Shown in pieces: positions 43,401 through 50,352 of a DNA stretch of 64,000 nucleotides. The notes beneath the pieces were generated by a model. It did no database searches and had not been told where the DNA came from. It worked only from the letters and a program-made list of their open reading frames with translations. Source of the stretch: JBMOLL01 sp049325415 (GTDB lineage: Bacteria; Bacteroidota; Bacteroidia; Bacteroidales; GCA-2748055); contig JBMOLL010000067.1 of the NCBI GenBank assembly GCA_049325415.1, positions 7,332 through 71,331 on the forward strand. Direction: 5' to 3'. A program made the position numbers and the translations under genes. How positions within the stretch are numbered: the first letter of the stretch is position 1; each line of letters begins with the position of its first letter.

Positions 43401-44761
43401 GGAACATTAGTTTCATCTTCCGCTCCGAAACAGAGGAACTGGAGGTATGGTTCGACCGCAATATGCTAATTAAAATTCTTAATAACCTGGTTTATAACGC
43501 CTTCAAATTCACCGCCGATGGAGGAACGATCGAGGTGGTCATTGAGCTGGGAAAAGGGAGCGAGAGCAGCGTGCTTTCGAATCGCTTTGAAATCCTGCAG
43601 GAAGTGAGCCCGGCAAGCGAATGGGTGGCGATAAAGGTCAGCGATAACGGGATCGGGATTTCCGGTCAGTCGATCCGCGATATCTTCAACCGGTATTACC
43701 AGGTGGGGGGAAACTCCTCGGTCAGGCACCTGGGTTCGGGCATCGGGCTGGCCCTGACCAAAAACCTTGTTCTGCTGAACAAGGGTGAGATCGTCGTTCA
43801 GAGTGAAAGAGAAAAAGGTACGGTGTTTATTGTTCGCCTGCCCCTGGGCGACAGGCACCTGGGAGCTGAAGAAAAAGTGAGCGCCAGACCGCACGACACC
43901 CTGCCTGCCGACAATGAGCCTGTGACGGAAGAGAGCTTCAGTCCGGATCAGGAGGAAGATATACTCGGTCACCTGGACAATACCTCGGCGCCCCTGATCC
44001 TGGTGGTAGAGGACAATGACGATATGCGACATTTCATCAGAAATAACCTCCGGCAACAGTACAGGGTGATCGAGGCAGTGAACGGTAAGGAAGGTTATCA
44101 GATGGCTGTCACGCACATCCCCGACCTCGTGGTGAGCGATGTAATGATGCCCGAAATGAATGGTATCGAACTGTGCAGACAGATTAAAAGAAATGTGCTG
44201 ACCTCCCATATCCCGGTGGTCTTGCTTACTGCCCTGGCATCGGTCAGTGATCAGATTGAGGGGCTGGAGACCGGGGCCGACGATTATATTTCCAAGCCCT
44301 TTAATTACAGGGTTTTTGAAGTCAGGCTGGAAAATCTGATCCGTTCGAGGAAGAAGCTGAGGGAACGCTTTGGAAAGGAAATTGATACGGAGACTGCCGA
44401 CTTCACCCTGAACCGGCGTGACCAGGAATTCCTCGACAGGGCAGTCGAATTTGTTAAGGAGAATATCGCTGAAGCCCGGCTCAGCGTTGATCTCATGAGC
44501 AGGGAGCTTGGCATGAGCCGTATGCAACTGCACCGGAAGATCACTGCCCTGACTGACCAGACGCCGGGTGAATTCATCCGGACGATCCGGCTGAAAGAAG
44601 CTGCCGCCCTGATTGCCGAAGACAGGCTGACGATGGCCGAGATCGCCTATAGGGTCGGTTTTACCGCACCGTCGTATTTCACTACCTGCTTCGGCCGCCA
44701 GTTCGGTATTTCGCCGAAGGAATATGCAGCTATCAGGAGCAAGCGGGAAGGTGGTTTTTAA
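40472..44761 (+). CDS. Hybrid two-component system regulator (HTCS) of the polysaccharide locus
   Basis: 1429 residues. Start is TTG, because no ATG precedes the signal sequence (MRLKRILFIALIAVLACRQGFAG) in frame. Next are about a dozen Reg_prop propeller repeats (motif GxIWIGTxxGLNRYD) to about residue 730, a Y_Y_Y domain with AYTLEGFNEQWLYTDAGNRKATYTNL, a membrane helix (about 832-852), a histidine kinase with phospho-acceptor H892 in TNITHEFRTPL, N box NNLVYNAFKF, G boxes DNGIGI and GSGIGLAL, a receiver with D1223 in VVSDVMMPEMNG, and an AraC-type DNA-binding domain (about 1320-1425). Such one-protein systems sense oligosaccharides in the periplasm and activate the neighbouring PUL, here the divergent GH31-SusCD operon. 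Confidence 0.95.
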   Translation: MRLKRILFIALIAVLACRQGFAGEENLYFEHISSAQGLSQSEVNCIGQDTKGFIWIGTLDGLNRYDGYEFRIYRRKTGQPGSISDNYILSVHTDLRGQLWIGTLNGGLNRYNSEPDNFTAFLPDPEDPASIASQNVAAITSRRNGDLLAGTQSGLSVIRSDDLMNTDPAFRNYLDFEVTAILEDRQGFVWLGSWGGLYKISFDEKGEPLIVAHYQHDASKSESLVSNDVSALFQDREGRIWIGTHNGLDMLENGEQDRTGDPAFTHFQSGRNRNCTLPNNDILAIYQDSQGKLLIGTRGGGLCMLDLRQNEPVIYQADKFRPGSLSNNSVKCFYEDRTGDLWIGTLGGGINKLYLLRKHFNSYEIRTADTEQPPSNYIRAIYEDRNGLLWVGTLDGGLYTLNRNEEDWRKFPGPDEAGGSRGSANTFLRGKNIFTLLEAGEDRIWIGTNGGINIYDRQTGRFRYHSMDYNNPDSLMSNSVFSITAGDDGTLWIGTWAALHHFIPGEDGKRDRFVRFTNDPADSGSLSGNIVRFIYNDPSGPDLWIATLGGGLNRLIRDPASGTFRFIRYMQDNDDPESLSSNEVNMIHRSAAGDLWIATNDGLNRMIPGTGPYQATFRKYDESDGLPGNHIQSILEDPHGNLWLGTNNGLSRFDVKTGEFSNYDLSDGLQGNEFSEHTCFLSRSGEMFFGGVNGFNSFYPDSIRKNEFKPATAITNLLIFNEPVKVSIQVNGKVILQKSISETRELVLSYKENVFTLEFSALHFASPEKNKYAYTLEGFNEQWLYTDAGNRKATYTNLKGGTYIFKVKTSNNDGVWQDEPTVLKIIITPPFWRTWLAYFVYVLVIVLLAYAIYNDVKARERLKSEVALKNLEKEKSDELNQMKLQFFTNITHEFRTPLTLILTPLEYLIGTLRGDSNLKEHLLVMQHNARYLLRLISELMDFRKAETGSWKLASNRNELVSFVREAVSPFKEIAAKRNISFIFRSETEELEVWFDRNMLIKILNNLVYNAFKFTADGGTIEVVIELGKGSESSVLSNRFEILQEVSPASEWVAIKVSDNGIGISGQSIRDIFNRYYQVGGNSSVRHLGSGIGLALTKNLVLLNKGEIVVQSEREKGTVFIVRLPLGDRHLGAEEKVSARPHDTLPADNEPVTEESFSPDQEEDILGHLDNTSAPLILVVEDNDDMRHFIRNNLRQQYRVIEAVNGKEGYQMAVTHIPDLVVSDVMMPEMNGIELCRQIKRNVLTSHIPVVLLTALASVSDQIEGLETGADDYISKPFNYRVFEVRLENLIRSRKKLRERFGKEIDTETADFTLNRRDQEFLDRAVEFVKENIAEARLSVDLMSRELGMSRMQLHRKITALTDQTPGEFIRTIRLKEAAALIAEDRLTMAEIAYRVGFTAPSYFTTCFGRQFGISPKEYAAIRSKREGGF

Positions 44762-45015
44762 GTCATTCATTTGCATGCCCCGTCCTGATCAGGTTTAACA
44801 AGCCTTTCCCACCCTGTACCTCAGCTCTGCCAAATGAATTCATGCTGGGGTTTGCATTTACTACAAGGGATGGTAGCAGTATGTTCCTCAGATAATGGAA
44901 AACCCATAAGGAAAAAGCCGGATTTACCCTGTCATCCTTTTGAATACAGAACTTTTTGTTAACTTACTGAGGATATTGTCAGGTCTTTTTCAACTGAACA
45001 GCTTAGCTTCGTTCC
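44762..45015. other. Intergenic, nothing recognised
   Basis: About 250 bp without ORF, hairpin with T-tail, or repeat. Confidence 0.4.
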
Positions 45016-45714
45016 ATGGCATTCAACCCCCAGACCCTCGGCGAAGGCTTTCACTTTTTCGTGGAGCAGGAAAGAGCCCTGCTGCTTAACTCCCTGGGGA
45101 TCCTTCTCCACCTGGGTGCTTTTCTCATGCTCTTCCTGGTGTTCCGCTACGGCAACAGGTACCGCAAAGCCTTCACTGCCTGGTTCGCTTTGAACTGGCT
45201 GTTCCTGTTTGGCTACTGGGGCGTATGGGCCACGATTTACTGGTGGGGAAAGGGCCTGCCTTACCTGGCGGTCTATGCCGCGACCCCGGTGCTGCTGGGA
45301 CTGATCGCCTGGACCTGGATCCTCGAACTCCTCCACCCTACCACCGACCTGGATCTCCGCTCCCTGCCCCGGGCCCGCTTTGTGGTCCTGCCGATCCTGG
45401 CCTGGGGACTCTGGTACCCGGCCTATGTCTATGGCGAAGGCTTTGTCTTCAGTTTCAGGGACCTCCTTTTCTCAAGCTACGGACTGATGCCCTGCCCCAC
45501 AACCATGGTCGTACTAGGTCTGCTGACATTGAAGTATCCGGCAGTAAATAAGAGGCTTTATCTCCTTTTCACGGTCTATGCCCTGCTGATCGGCACGGCC
45601 ACGGTGCTGTCGGGATGGCTGCCCGATATCCCCTTCATCGTGCTGGGGATCTATGCGCTGGGCTTGCATGTTTTTTTGGGAGGAGGAGGGAGGAAGGGAG
45701 GAAGTGAGGTGTGA
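45016..45714 (+). CDS. Polytopic membrane protein (possibly DUF6064), 3' end made of repeat
   Basis: 232 residues with about six hydrophobic helices (near residues 20-42, 52-72, 78-100, 120-138, 150-172, 178-198 and 203-220) and a conserved-looking SSYGLMPCPTTMVVLGLLTL segment. The pattern resembles the DUF6064 membrane family; that assignment is tentative. The last dozen codons (GGGGRKGGSEV) and the stop lie inside a purine-rich heptad array (C), so the original C-terminus has been replaced or extended by repeat DNA. Confidence 0.65.
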   Translation: MAFNPQTLGEGFHFFVEQERALLLNSLGILLHLGAFLMLFLVFRYGNRYRKAFTAWFALNWLFLFGYWGVWATIYWWGKGLPYLAVYAATPVLLGLIAWTWILELLHPTTDLDLRSLPRARFVVLPILAWGLWYPAYVYGEGFVFSFRDLLFSSYGLMPCPTTMVVLGLLTLKYPAVNKRLYLLFTVYALLIGTATVLSGWLPDIPFIVLGIYALGLHVFLGGGGRKGGSEV

Positions 45715-45795
45715 AGAGTGAGTTGTGAAGAGTGAGGTGTGAGGAGTGAGGATGTGAGGAAGTGAAGAGTGAGGAGTGAGGAAGTGAGAGAAGTG
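45678..45795 (-). repeat. Heptanucleotide array C (reverse orientation)
   Basis: Purine-rich on the given strand: repeated GGTGTGA, AGAGTGA, GGAGTGA, GAAGTGA. The reverse complement is the CTCACTT/CTCACTC unit of arrays A, D and E. Heptad phase is exact for seven units from 45701, then 1-nt insertions occur. It covers the stop codon of the gene before it and ends 47 bp before the next ATG (45843). Confidence 0.85.
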
Positions 45796-45816
45796 ATTCA
45801 AGGATATTAATGACTT

Positions 45817-45824
45817 TAACTTTC
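45817..45824 (+). promoter_or_regulatory. Candidate -7 box of the 45843 gene
   Basis: TAACTTTC, one base from TAnnTTTG/A, 18 bp before the ATG and 21 bp after the end of array C. Confidence 0.35.
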
Positions 45825-45842
45825 ATACAAAAACCGGAAAAG

Positions 45843-46367
45843 ATGAAAAAAACAATCTTCATTTCCATCCTGCTGGGGCTGCTTCCCCTGACTCTCCTGC
45901 ATGCCCAGTCGCCCGGGGAGAAACTGGCACCTCTGCAGCCCTTTCTCAGCAAAACCTGGACCGGGGAATTCAAAGCCCCCGATGGTACCCTTGTTGCTAA
46001 TGTATACCGGACCTTTGAAGTCGCAGATGGAGGTCAGCTTATCCGTTTAAAAAAATGGAGCGATAATAAGCCCGGGCAGGCAGAGGGCTACTTCTACTGG
46101 GACCCGGTGGCCGGGAAGATCGCCTGTTTCTGCATTGAAAATAACGGGGTTTTTTATACCGCCTATGTTTCGGCAGAGGGAAACCTTATCACCTTTGAAG
46201 GCCGGATGACCTGGCCGGAACCGTTGAACCCCCAGGCAAAGCAATCGTACGATTTCAGGAATACCTTCGAATTCACGGACGATGGACAAATGACCGACCG
46301 CTGGTACCAGAATGCCTTTGGCCCCTGGATGCCGGGCCATGTGATCGAATTCCGGGCAAAACCCTGA
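45843..46367 (+). CDS. Exported beta-rich protein of unknown function (DUF1579-like)
   Basis: 174 residues from MKKTIFIS; an ATG 11 codons upstream would place polar residues before the signal peptide and overlap the -7 box. Signal cleavage likely after LHAQ (about residue 21). The mature part is a single beta-sandwich or barrel type chain with LSKTWTGEFKAPDGTLVANVYRTFEV, GYFYWDPVAGKIACFC and DDGQMTDRWYQNAFGPW. These match the general layout of DUF1579/lipocalin-like secreted proteins. Function unknown. Confidence 0.65.
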   Translation: MKKTIFISILLGLLPLTLLHAQSPGEKLAPLQPFLSKTWTGEFKAPDGTLVANVYRTFEVADGGQLIRLKKWSDNKPGQAEGYFYWDPVAGKIACFCIENNGVFYTAYVSAEGNLITFEGRMTWPEPLNPQAKQSYDFRNTFEFTDDGQMTDRWYQNAFGPWMPGHVIEFRAKP

Positions 46368-46383
46368 AGACATGATCTTTCAC

Positions 46384-46414
46384 TTGACAGCACCAGACGA
46401 AATCCATATCTTTA
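46384..46414 (+). promoter_or_regulatory. Promoter TTG-N20-TATCTTTA before the FloA-like gene
   Basis: TTG at 46384-46386, then 20 bp, then TATCTTTA at 46407-46414. The spacing is identical to that of four other promoters in this window. Confidence 0.65.
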
Positions 46415-46436
46415 CTGTTCCTTCAAGACCTTATCC

Positions 46437-46829
46437 ATGGAAAAAGACACCCTGAGCATCCTGCTCGCACTGGTTTCGACCACTGCCGGTCTGTTCATAT
46501 TTCTGCATTATGTACCGGTGGGCCTGTGGTTTTTTGCAATGGCCAACGGGGTCAGGATCAGCCTGCTTCAACTGGTATTGATGAGATTCAGAAGCGTTCC
46601 GCCGGCACTGATCGTTAAGGCCCTGGTGACCCTGAATGTAAAAGGCATTCCGGCTCAAAGGGATGAGATGGAAGCGTTTTACCTGGCAGGCGGGAACGTG
46701 GAGAACCTGATTGAGGGAATGCTCCATGCCAGGGAAAATCATGCCGACCTCACCCTGAAGGAAGTCATGAATCTGCTCCTGGATGGGAAAAGCATCAGGG
46801 ATGCGGCAGAAAACAGCACAAAGTCATGA
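46437..46829 (+). CDS. Truncated FloA (bacterial flotillin-like) N-terminal region
   Basis: 130 residues. The N-terminal hairpin helix (LVSTTAGLFIFLHYVPVGLWFFAMANGVRISLLQLVLMRFR) and the next part (PPALIVKALVTLNVKGIPAQRDEMEAFYLAGGNVENLIEGMLHARENHADLTLKEVMNLLLDGKSIRDA) follow bacterial FloA almost position by position. Full FloA proteins run to about 330 residues and continue with an SPFH domain and oligomerisation helices. This one stops just before the SPFH domain. It is therefore a stand-alone FloA membrane module, not a random truncation: it has its own promoter and overlaps the next gene by 4 bp. Confidence 0.72.
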   Translation: MEKDTLSILLALVSTTAGLFIFLHYVPVGLWFFAMANGVRISLLQLVLMRFRSVPPALIVKALVTLNVKGIPAQRDEMEAFYLAGGNVENLIEGMLHARENHADLTLKEVMNLLLDGKSIRDAAENSTKS

Positions 46830-47386
46830 AGCTGCAGCTTAAAAAAATCCTGCTCGACATGGTCCCTGTCATCCTGGGGATTATGATCGCACTACTGATC
46901 GGAAAGATCAAAGAGAATGCCGACGACAGGGACTTTGTGGAAAACATTCTGGTATCTGTTACGAAGGAACTTGAAGAGAATAAGACAGATCTGGAACAAT
47001 CGCTGACCGAACACCGGCAGGCGCTGGATACGGTCAGATATTATCTATATGATCCGAATGTCAGTATCGGGCATATCATCGGCAAAGTGAACGGACTAAG
47101 GATGGTGTCGGTCAGAAATACCTCATGGAAATCGTTCCTGAATGCCCGGATGGAACTGATCGGGTATGAAACCATCTCGCTGCTGGCCGGGATCGACGAG
47201 AGCAGGGAAAACATGCGCATCCACGAAGGAAAACTCGTGGATTTTATTTACGGAAACCTTGAATCGACAGGAACTGACCGGAAACGAATTCTTTTACTGA
47301 TGCTAAACGACCTGGTTAACCTTGAAGAGGGCATGCTGGAACTGCATAATGAATTCCTGGACCTTAGAAAAACGGAAAACAGATAG
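46826..47386 (+). CDS. Membrane-anchored coiled-coil protein (DUF6090-like)
   Basis: 186 residues. A single transmembrane helix at about 10-27 (MVPVILGIMIALLIGKI) is followed by a helical, charged domain beginning ENILVSVTKELEENKTDLEQSLTEHR. This matches the layout of the DUF6090 family (VVIGVLIALxxNxW..., then E..EL..N...L). The start overlaps the FloA-like stop (ATGA), so the two are coupled in translation. The remaining part is predicted helical to the C-terminus. No function is known to me. Confidence 0.65.
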   Translation: MKLQLKKILLDMVPVILGIMIALLIGKIKENADDRDFVENILVSVTKELEENKTDLEQSLTEHRQALDTVRYYLYDPNVSIGHIIGKVNGLRMVSVRNTSWKSFLNARMELIGYETISLLAGIDESRENMRIHEGKLVDFIYGNLESTGTDRKRILLLMLNDLVNLEEGMLELHNEFLDLRKTENR

Positions 47387-47411
47387 TCGGGCGGCGTTTA
47401 ACGAAATTCTG

Positions 47412-47442
47412 TTGTAATTCTCAGCCGGTCTTTTTAACTTTA
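47412..47442 (+). promoter_or_regulatory. Promoter TTG-N20-TAACTTTA before the small T9SS protein
   Basis: TTG at 47412-47414 and TAACTTTA at 47435-47442. The -7 box overlaps the first ATG (47442), so the real start must be the next ATG at 47460. Confidence 0.65.
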
Positions 47443-47459
47443 TGACAAAGACACGCTAC

Positions 47460-48098
47460 ATGAGAATCATCATCCTTGCATTCCTTTTATTGACGGGCTT
47501 CGCTGCCCTCCAGGCACAGTATTGCGGAAAGATCACCATTGAAGCCGGATGCAGCGGTTCAGGATTTAAATCCGGCGAATCCGGCTACCAGATGGGGTAT
47601 AAGTACCGTGAGTCAGACAGCACACTGTTTATCAAAGGTTACCTGGGTAATGAGAACTGCGGCATTCAGCACCACTTTTCAGTTGAAGTGGACAGCAACC
47701 GGGTCGTGCTTTCGGAAACCATCATCGATACTATCCTTGCCACCTGTACCTGCAATATGGAAGTGGAAATCAGGATCGACAGTTTCTATTTTGAAGAGTT
47801 CACCGTTGAATTTGAGGGGGAGTATCTGATGGACCTGCCGCGGGATGAAACCACGGAAAAGATCCGCCTCTGGCCCAATCCTGCAGGCGAGGTCGTTTAC
47901 CTGTACCTTCCCGGTGAGGTTTCGGAATCTGAAGTCGACATGTACGACCTCAGTGGGAGGCTCATCCGGAGCTGGAAATTCGGGGAAGGGAATCCTGTAG
48001 CACTGAACACGGACGGCTGCCGGCCCGGCTGCTACCTGATCCGGATCCGCAAACTGAATATCTCCGGAAAACTGTTTGTCGGCGGTCCCGACAAGTGA
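47460..48098 (+). CDS. Small T9SS-secreted protein
   Basis: 212 residues from ATG 47460, chosen because the promoter overlaps the earlier ATG. Signal peptide cleaved near LQAQ (about residue 20). The mature N-terminal part is a cysteine-containing beta domain (about 21-125, including CGKITIEAGCSGSGF and ATCTCNMEVEI). The C-terminal sorting domain starts LWPNPAGEVVYLYLPGE and runs to YDLSGRLIRSWKF and CYLIRIRKLNISGKLFVGG, a T9SS type A layout. No enzyme motif. Confidence 0.78.
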   Translation: MRIIILAFLLLTGFAALQAQYCGKITIEAGCSGSGFKSGESGYQMGYKYRESDSTLFIKGYLGNENCGIQHHFSVEVDSNRVVLSETIIDTILATCTCNMEVEIRIDSFYFEEFTVEFEGEYLMDLPRDETTEKIRLWPNPAGEVVYLYLPGEVSESEVDMYDLSGRLIRSWKFGEGNPVALNTDGCRPGCYLIRIRKLNISGKLFVGGPDK

Positions 48099-48186
48099 GC
48101 CTGCATGCCTGCGTTGGGGCTGGAAAACTTCGGATAATCCTTTAGCGGCTAGCTGTTTTTATGCTCAATATCCGGTTTTTCCCATC

Positions 48187-48217
48187 TTGATTTGTATGAC
48201 ACTTTCCTTTAACTTTA
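48187..48217 (+). promoter_or_regulatory. Promoter TTG-N20-TAACTTTA before the 48243 gene
   Basis: TTG at 48187-48189, 20 bp, TAACTTTA at 48210-48217; the ATG follows at 48243. Confidence 0.65.
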
Positions 48218-48242
48218 TACGGCAAACCGGGAGGGGAAAGGT

Positions 48243-48689
48243 ATGAATGCAGTGTTCAGATACAGGATCGTCAGCGAACTGAAGCTGATTATTGAGCGAT
48301 GGGAGGGCGTTTTTACCCTGGATGAGATCATCGGTTCAAAGGTTGCGGAATTATCTGATCCCGAATGGAACGACAAATATTCCGTTCTTTCCGATTACCG
48401 TTCATCGGAAACCGGAATTGAATTCGGAAGGAATATCGACTACAGTACTTATAAAGAAAGTGCCGGCCGGCTTTTAAACAAGCACAAAGCAGCCATACTT
48501 ACAGAAAAACCGGCACAGGTGGTCCAGTCCAACTTTATGAAATTCAACCTGCCCGATGACGCTCCTGTGGAAATTGAAATCTTCAGCACCGTTGAAGCCG
48601 CCCTGACCTGGCTGGGGATCGATGTTGCCGAAACGGAGCGAATTACCAGGATCCTGAAGGAATTGAATCCTGCCTTTGAAAAGACTTAA
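48243..48689 (+). CDS. Cytoplasmic protein, possibly SpoIIAA/STAS-like
   Basis: 148 residues, no signal peptide. The beginning YRIVSELKLIIERWEGVFTLDEIIGSKVAELSDPEWNDKYSVLSDYRSSE resembles the strand-helix-strand start of the STAS-like domains often found in Bacteroidota. It continues with KAAILTEKPAQVVQSNFM and EIEIFSTVEAALTWLGI, which fits a sensor/regulatory alpha-beta fold. It is a single gene with its own promoter, followed by heptad array D. The assignment is by overall pattern only. Confidence 0.55.
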   Translation: MNAVFRYRIVSELKLIIERWEGVFTLDEIIGSKVAELSDPEWNDKYSVLSDYRSSETGIEFGRNIDYSTYKESAGRLLNKHKAAILTEKPAQVVQSNFMKFNLPDDAPVEIEIFSTVEAALTWLGIDVAETERITRILKELNPAFEKT

Positions 48690-48700
48690 TCCTCTCCCCG

Positions 48701-49036
48701 TCACTCCTCACTCCTCACACCTCCCTTCAACATTCTATTTTCTAAATTTTGCATTCTACATTCTGCATTCTGTATTCTCACTTCTCCCTCCTCACTTCTA
48801 CATTCTACATTCTACATTTTACATTCTACATTTTGCATTCTACATTTTGCATTCTACATTTTGCATTCTACATTTTGCATTCTACATTTTGCATTGTACA
48901 TTTTGCATTGTACATTCTTCATTCTCACTTCTCCCTCCTCACTTCTACATTCTACATTCTACATTTTACATTCTCCATTTTGCATTCTCCATTTTGCATT
49001 CTTCATTCTCCCTCCTCACTCCTAACTCCTAACTCC
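48701..49036 (+). repeat. Heptanucleotide array D: 48 heptads in unbroken phase
   Basis: The 336 bp divide exactly into 48 heptads. The core is alternating TACATTT and TGCATTC (heptads 17-30), bracketed by TCACTTC-TCCCTCC-TCACTTC triplets at heptads 12-14 and 33-35. The run after each triplet starts with the same TACATTC, TACATTC, TACATTT, TACATTC order. That makes a higher-order unit of 21 heptads. It begins 11 bp after the stop codon of the gene before it. Confidence 0.95.
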
Positions 49037-49052
49037 TAACAAAAAAGTATTA

Positions 49053-49135
49053 GTGCTGCTTCGTGTCCTGGTGCCCTGGTGGCGAAAAAGACGCAAAGCA
49101 TTAACGTCAAGGCTCAAAGGCCCAAAGGCGCAAAG
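49053..49135 (+). repeat. Dispersed AAGACGCAAAG-type repeat between arrays D and E
   Basis: GTGCTGCTTCGTGTCCTGGT then CCCTGGTGGCGAAAAAGACG and CAAAGCATTAACGTCAAGGC. It is homologous to the 94-bp repeats at 29.2 and 29.4 kb, with more substitutions. Confidence 0.85.
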
Positions 49136-49182
49136 AAAAACTCGCTATCCGGGCATAGATCCTTGCTCCCACCTCACACATC

Positions 49183-49308
49183 TCACTTCTAAATTCTGCA
49201 TTCTCACTTCTCCCTCCTCACTTCTATATTCTACATTTTACATTCTCCATTTTACATTCTCCATTTTGCATTCTTCATTCTCCCTCCTCACTCCTCTCAC
49301 CTCACTCC
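49183..49308 (+). repeat. Heptanucleotide array E: 18 heptads ending at the nitroreductase promoter
   Basis: 126 bp in exact heptad phase (TCACTTC, TAAATTC, TGCATTC, TCCCTCC, TACATTT, TCCATTT and relatives). The last unit ends 7 bp before the -7 box TATCTTTG. Confidence 0.93.
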
Positions 49309-49315
49309 TTTTTCC

Positions 49316-49323
49316 TATCTTTG
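49316..49323 (+). promoter_or_regulatory. -7 box of the nitroreductase gene
   Basis: TATCTTTG, 30 bp before the ATG at 49354. The position of the -33 element falls inside heptad array E and has no TTG. Confidence 0.6.
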
Positions 49324-49353
49324 CCCCCACAACCAAATAACCACCATTGTATC

Positions 49354-50106
49354 ATGACCGACGTACTCCTCAAGCACCGATCGATCCGGAAATATAAAAG
49401 CGATGCCATCGAAACGGACCTGCTGCACCGTATTCTCCAGGCCGGGATCAGGGCCTCCACGACCGGGAACATGCAACTCTACTCCATTATCGTCAACCGC
49501 GATCCTGAGATGAAGGAAGCACTGGCCCCGCTGCATTTCAACCAGGCTGCCATCCGGCAGGCCCCGGTAGTCATGACCTTCTGTGCCGATTTCAACCGTT
49601 TCAATACCTGGTGCAGACTTAGAAAAGCCGAACCCGGGTACGACAATTTCCTGTCCTTTTTCACCGCGGCCATTGATGCCCTGTTGGTAGCCCAGAATAT
49701 CTGTGTTGCAGCCGAATCGGAAGGACTCGGGATCTGTTATTTCGGGACCACGACCTACACGGCCGACCGGATCATCGAAGTGCTTAAACTGCCCAAAGGA
49801 GTGGTTCCGGTAACCACCATCACCATGGGCTACCCCGACGAGGAACCCGCGCAGACCGACAGGCTGCCGCTTTCAGCCGTCGTGCATCGCGAGGTTTACA
49901 AGGATTACACGGAAGAAGCCATCACTGAATTCTACGGTGGCAAGGAGTCGGATCCGGTTAACCGGCGCTTCATCGAAGAAAACGGCAAGGAGACCCTGGC
50001 GCAGGTCTTTACCGATGTCAGGTACACCCGAAAAGATAACCTGGCCTTCTCCCGCGTCCTTCTTTCGGTGCTCGAAAAACAGGGTTTCATGAACAATTTT
50101 GAATAA
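49354..50106 (+). CDS. NfsA-type FMN nitroreductase
   Basis: 250 residues of the nitroreductase fold. RSIRKYKSDAI (about 9-19) is the FMN-phosphate-binding N-terminus; IRASTTGNMQLYSIIV (about 33-48) is the second FMN loop; ICYFGTTTY (about 129-137) and VVPVTTITMGYPDE (about 150-163) are further family marks. The C-terminal extension after residue 190 fits the NfsA/FRP group, which uses NAD(P)H to reduce flavin, quinones or nitro compounds. The start ATG was chosen because the -7 box lies 30 bp upstream; an earlier in-frame TTG overlaps that box. Confidence 0.88.
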   Translation: MTDVLLKHRSIRKYKSDAIETDLLHRILQAGIRASTTGNMQLYSIIVNRDPEMKEALAPLHFNQAAIRQAPVVMTFCADFNRFNTWCRLRKAEPGYDNFLSFFTAAIDALLVAQNICVAAESEGLGICYFGTTTYTADRIIEVLKLPKGVVPVTTITMGYPDEEPAQTDRLPLSAVVHREVYKDYTEEAITEFYGGKESDPVNRRFIEENGKETLAQVFTDVRYTRKDNLAFSRVLLSVLEKQGFMNNFE

Positions 50107-50153
50107 AGCCTGCTAATTCGGGATAAACAATTTTTTTCTTTGCAGATATATTT

Positions 50154-50161
50154 TATATTTG
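50154..50161 (+). promoter_or_regulatory. -7 box of the small lipoprotein gene
   Basis: TATATTTG matches TAnnTTTG, 36 bp before the ATG at 50198. Confidence 0.5.
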
Positions 50162-50197
50162 TAGCACATTTTTGATCAGGATTTAAACTTTACGACA

Positions 50198-50323
50198 ATG
50201 AAAAGAGCGGCTATTATACTGATTATCGTATTTGCGGCAGGTATTATTTTCAGTTCATGCAGCAAGCATGCTTGTCCTGCTTATTCACAGGCTGACACCG
50301 AGCAGACCGAAGTTCAGGGCTGA
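50198..50323 (+). CDS. 41-residue lipoprotein
   Basis: MKRAAIILIIVFAAGIIFSSC gives a perfect short signal with lipobox and an acylated C21. The mature peptide has only 20 residues after the cysteine, with a CPAYS motif and an acidic/polar tail. A -7 box precedes it and an intrinsic terminator follows 29 bp later, so it is a complete monocistronic gene. I believe similar tiny CPAY-type lipoproteins recur in Bacteroidota, but I cannot name a family. Confidence 0.75.
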   Translation: MKRAAIILIIVFAAGIIFSSCSKHACPAYSQADTEQTEVQG

Positions 50324-50352
50324 TCCTTACACCTGCCTGTCCAGTATACTGA

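Noticed and set aside
48701..49308. Possible CRISPR array
   Set aside because: Units are 7 bp with no spacers of constant length and no unique sequence between repeats; no cas genes are in the window.
48676..49340. Frames of similar FYILHSTFCILHF type
   Set aside because: Translation of heptad arrays D and E, no gene features.
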